Positions 6,401 to 8,408 of a stretch of DNA of 8,408 nucleotides are shown here, one piece after another. The stretch spans positions 1-8,408 of the forward strand of contig JBMOJH010000131.1 of the NCBI GenBank assembly GCA_049316905.1, in the 5' to 3' direction. This DNA comes from CAIPVR01 sp049316905 (GTDB lineage Bacteria > Actinomycetota > Acidimicrobiia > Acidimicrobiales > Microtrichaceae). The stretch's first letter is position 1. The number at the start of each line of letters is the position of its first letter. Position numbers and translations under genes: made by a program. The notes under the pieces were generated by a model. The model did not search any database, was not told where the DNA came from, and saw nothing but the letters and a program-made list of their open reading frames with translations.

Positions 6401-7114
6401 ATGCAGCCCACGACAGCGCACCACGGTGATCCGCGTGAGCGTGAGACCCGCGACCGGCTCGTACGGGCCGCCGTGGAGGTGTTCGGCGAGCAGGGCTACG
6501 CGGGCACCCGCGTGGCCGACATCGCCCGCCGCGCCGGCTACACGACGGGTGCGCTCTACACGCACTTCGAGAGCCGGGCGGACCTGCTCGCGCAGGCGAT
6601 CGCAGCCGAGAACGGCCGCCGGCTGGCCCGGCTCACCGAGGACCTCGCCCCGTCGCCGGGTCCGTCGCGCACCGCAGCGGAGATCGCCGCCACGCTGATG
6701 GGCGTGCTGGCGACCGAGTTCACCGACTCGGACCAGCTCCTCCTCGACGGCCTCGCCGCCAGCCGGCGCGATCCGCGCGTGCGCGAGGTCCTCGGCGAGT
6801 CGCTCCGGCGCCTCGGTGAGCGGCTCGAGGAGCGGATGGCCTCCCATCCGGCACCCGACCCGAGCGCGGTGCGCGACGCCCCCGGCGCACTCGCCTACCT
6901 GGGCCTGCTGGCCCTGTTGGGCGCCGTCTCGGTGCGGGCCGCCGGCCTCGGCGACCTGGCCCCGGCCGACCTCGAGCCACTCGTGGCGGACGTGTTGGTG
7001 GTCTTCGGCGTGGACCCCGACACCTCCGGTGGAACCGGTCCTCCCGGGCCTGCCGCGCCGGGTGCCGCCGGCACCCCCGTCGGTGCAGGCGGGGCAGCTA
7101 GCGTGTCGCCATGA
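6401..7114 (+). CDS. TetR-family transcriptional regulator coupled to parA
   Basis: A 237-residue TetR-type regulator unlike the preceding one outside the DNA-binding domain. Residues about 15-62 contain the TetR pattern: VFGEQGYAGTRVADIARRAG, then YTTGALYTHF (47-56), in which the recognition helix ends. The ligand domain spans about 65-205 and contains a hydrophobic helix at 164-182. A Gly/Pro/Ala-rich tail (about 208-237) is probably disordered and extends the protein to the parA start. ATG 6401 follows AGGAGG (6391-6396) at a four-base gap. The stop overlaps the parA start (ATGA at 7111-7114), so both are almost surely translated together. That makes this regulator a likely controller of the parA unit, although no operator-like dyad is obvious in front of it. 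Ligand unknown. Confidence 0.87.
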   Translation: MQPTTAHHGDPRERETRDRLVRAAVEVFGEQGYAGTRVADIARRAGYTTGALYTHFESRADLLAQAIAAENGRRLARLTEDLAPSPGPSRTAAEIAATLMGVLATEFTDSDQLLLDGLAASRRDPRVREVLGESLRRLGERLEERMASHPAPDPSAVRDAPGALAYLGLLALLGAVSVRAAGLGDLAPADLEPLVADVLVVFGVDPDTSGGTGPPGPAAPGAAGTPVGAGGAASVSP

Positions 7115-8115
7115 GCGTCACCGCCGTGGTCAACCAGAAGGGCGGGGTGGGCAAGACCACCGTCGTGCTCGGACTGGCGGCCGCGGCCGCCGCCCGGGGC
7201 CGGCGGGTGCTGGTGGTCGACCTCGACCCGCAGGCCAACTCCACCACCGGGCTGGGCGTGTGGAACGCCGCCGTGACGATGGACGAGGTCCTCGATCGGG
7301 AGGAGCCCGGTTCGGTGGCCGCGGCGGTGGTGCGCGGCGGGTGGGACCCGTCGCCGGTCGGCGCCGTGCCCGACGTGGCTCCCAGCTCGCCGCGGCTCGC
7401 CCAGAGCGAGCACCAGATGGCGAGCGACGTGATCGGTGCCCAGGACCGCCTCGACGTGGCACTGCAGGGGCTCGCCGATCGCTACGACGACGTCCTCGTG
7501 GACTGCCCGCCGTCGCTCGGCCTGCTCACGGTCAACGCGCTGTTCGCGGCGGACCGGGTCCTGATCGTCGCCGAGCCCGCGGCGTGGAGCCTCGATGGCG
7601 TCGAGCAGATCCTGCGCAACGTGCGCCGCATCGCCGAGCGCCGCGGTGACCGGCCGGCCGTCGCCGGCATCGTGGTGAACCGCCTCGCCCGCACCCGTGA
7701 CGCCGGGTACTGGTACGAGCAGCTCCGGGAGTCGCACCCCGAACTGGTCCTCGACCCGCCCGTTCGCCTCCGTGCCGCGGTCACCGAGGCCGCAGCCCAG
7801 TCGCTGCCGATCCACGCCCTCACCCGCGACGGCGCGGCCGAGGCCGCCGCAGAGTTCGACGCCCTCTCCCTGCGGCTCGACCCCGCCCCTGCGCCGGCCG
7901 CGGTCACTGCCCCGGTTGCTGCCCCGGTCGACCCGGTGGCGGCGCCCACCGGCCCACCGCCCCCGGCCACTCCGCCCGTGGCGGCACCGACCCCCACCCC
8001 GACCGCCGCCCCGACCGCTTCCCCGGTGGGCCCGTCGACGTCCGCACCCGCCGGTCCGCTCGACCGCCGTGACCTCGCGGCGGCCCCGGCCCTGAACCTC
8101 TCCCGGGAGCCCTGA
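7111..8115 (+). CDS. Orphan ParA-family (Soj-like) ATPase with Pro/Ala/Thr-rich C-terminal tail
   Basis: A Walker-type ATPase of the ParA/MinD group that would dimerise with ATP and bind DNA nonspecifically to segregate or position a cargo. Visible motifs: deviant Walker A QKGGVGKTT (9-17) with signature lysine K10 and K15; VVDLDPQANSTTGLG (35-49, Walker A'); DCPPSLGLLTVNAL (131-144, Walker B). Near the end of the fold, PVRLRAAVTEAA (217-228) corresponds to the arginine-bearing stretch used for DNA contact in Soj-type proteins. The ATPase fold ends near residue 257. Residues 258-334 are a low-complexity Pro/Ala/Thr/Val tail, about 77 residues longer than a minimal Soj. The start overlaps the upstream tetR stop by four bases and the stop overlaps the next ATG by one. 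No parB gene or convincing parS occurs in the window, so a role in chromosome partition is not supported; positioning of another cargo is possible. Confidence 0.9.
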   Translation: MSVTAVVNQKGGVGKTTVVLGLAAAAAARGRRVLVVDLDPQANSTTGLGVWNAAVTMDEVLDREEPGSVAAAVVRGGWDPSPVGAVPDVAPSSPRLAQSEHQMASDVIGAQDRLDVALQGLADRYDDVLVDCPPSLGLLTVNALFAADRVLIVAEPAAWSLDGVEQILRNVRRIAERRGDRPAVAGIVVNRLARTRDAGYWYEQLRESHPELVLDPPVRLRAAVTEAAAQSLPIHALTRDGAAEAAAEFDALSLRLDPAPAPAAVTAPVAAPVDPVAAPTGPPPPATPPVAAPTPTPTAAPTASPVGPSTSAPAGPLDRRDLAAAPALNLSREP

Positions 8116-8408
8116 TGCCCTACGACCCGAAGCGTCCTCGACCCGTGCTCGACGACGACGCGCCCGCACCCGTGGAGGCGCTGATCACTTCCGAGCTGCC
8201 GGTGCTGGACCCGGAGGTGGCCGTCGTGGCCACCGAGCCGGAGCCGGTCGTGGAGCCCGCGCCGGTCGTGGAGCCCGCGCCGGTCGTGGAGCCCGCGCCG
8301 GTCGTGGAGCCGGCCCCCGAGCCCGTCGCGGTGGTGGCCGACACAGTGGTGGTGGCCGAGACAGTGGTGGAGGCCGAGCCGGTCCCCGCCGCCGCTCCGC
8401 TTCCGGGC
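8115..8408 (+). CDS. Acidic Pro/Glu/Val-rich low-complexity protein, 5' part only
   Basis: A reading frame open from ATG 8115 to the window edge (98 codons, no stop), so the gene is truncated on the right. The ATG shares one base with the parA stop (TGATG), a coupled arrangement. The protein begins MPYDPKRPRP, a short basic segment, then an acidic DDD stretch, one short possible helix (VEALITSELPVL, 20-31), and from about residue 40 a repeat of Pro-Val-Val-Glu-Pro-Ala. Valine, proline, glutamate and alanine dominate, with no cysteine and no signal peptide, so an intrinsically disordered cytoplasmic protein is likely. No family is recognised. Its position makes it a candidate partner of the ParA ATPase. 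A folded or helical domain could lie in the unseen C-terminal part. Confidence 0.75.
   Translation, partial: MPYDPKRPRPVLDDDAPAPVEALITSELPVLDPEVAVVATEPEPVVEPAPVVEPAPVVEPAPVVEPAPEPVAVVADTVVVAETVVEAEPVPAAAPLPG
8244..8315 (+). repeat. 18-bp tandem repeat encoding Pro-Val-Val-Glu-Pro-Ala
   Basis: CCGGTCGTGGAGCCCGCG is present in three perfect copies (8244-8261, 8262-8279, 8280-8297), with a fourth diverged copy at 8298-8315 that still encodes the same six residues. Identity at the DNA level suggests recent slippage or unequal recombination, and copy number may vary between strains. Confidence 0.9.

Noticed and set aside
8120..8344. Minus-strand Gly/Ser/Thr-repeat frame opposite the acidic repeat protein
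   Set aside because: It is the antisense image of the 18-bp repeat region. The plus-strand frame is coupled to parA by TGATG and is the better gene.
1..8408. CRISPR arrays, tRNA or rRNA genes, insertion sequences, prophage or attachment sites
   Set aside because: No spaced direct repeats, cloverleaf-like segments, transposase motifs or terminal inverted repeats were seen. The tandem repeats present are contiguous, in-frame and protein-coding.

Overview
The window is very GC-rich coding DNA with strong G/C bias at third codon positions, GTG starts and tightly packed or overlapping genes. This suggests a high-GC actinobacterium. The gene styles (orphan ParA with a proline-rich tail, coiled-coil M15 peptidase, HrtB-like exporter) would fit a lineage such as Acidimicrobiia, but the taxon is an inference and no rRNA or other marker is present.

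Layout. (1) 1-1449, plus strand: a membrane-anchored diguanylate cyclase with a cysteine-rich GAF-like sensor. Its frame is open to the left edge through a 15-bp tandem repeat, so its true start may lie outside the window. (2) 1460-2761, minus strand: a secreted peptidoglycan peptidase with a long coiled coil and a C-terminal M15/VanY-type zinc domain, convergent with the cyclase across a 10-bp gap. (3) 2901-3740, minus strand: formamidopyrimidine-DNA glycosylase (Fpg/MutM). (4) 3741-3872: a divergent regulatory region with two near-identical dyads 22 bp apart. (5) 3873-6299, plus strand: a compact operon of FtsX/HrtB-type permease, ABC ATPase and TetR regulator. (6) 6401 to the right edge, plus strand: a second TetR regulator, an orphan ParA ATPase and the start of an acidic Pro/Glu/Val-repeat protein, each overlapping the next by 4 or 1 bases.

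How they may work together. The permease, ATPase and first TetR look like a self-regulated efflux module of the HrtBA type (haem or another amphiphile). The twin dyads are the obvious operator candidate and could also touch the divergent fpg promoter, linking export of an oxidant-generating compound to oxidised-base repair. The TetR-ParA-disordered protein unit has no ParB and no convincing parS. It resembles positioning systems in which a ParA-type ATPase works with a small disordered adaptor, and it is the best candidate here for something undescribed. Coding covers most of the window; the only non-coding gaps above 100 bases are 2762-2900, 3741-3872 and 6300-6400, all described below.
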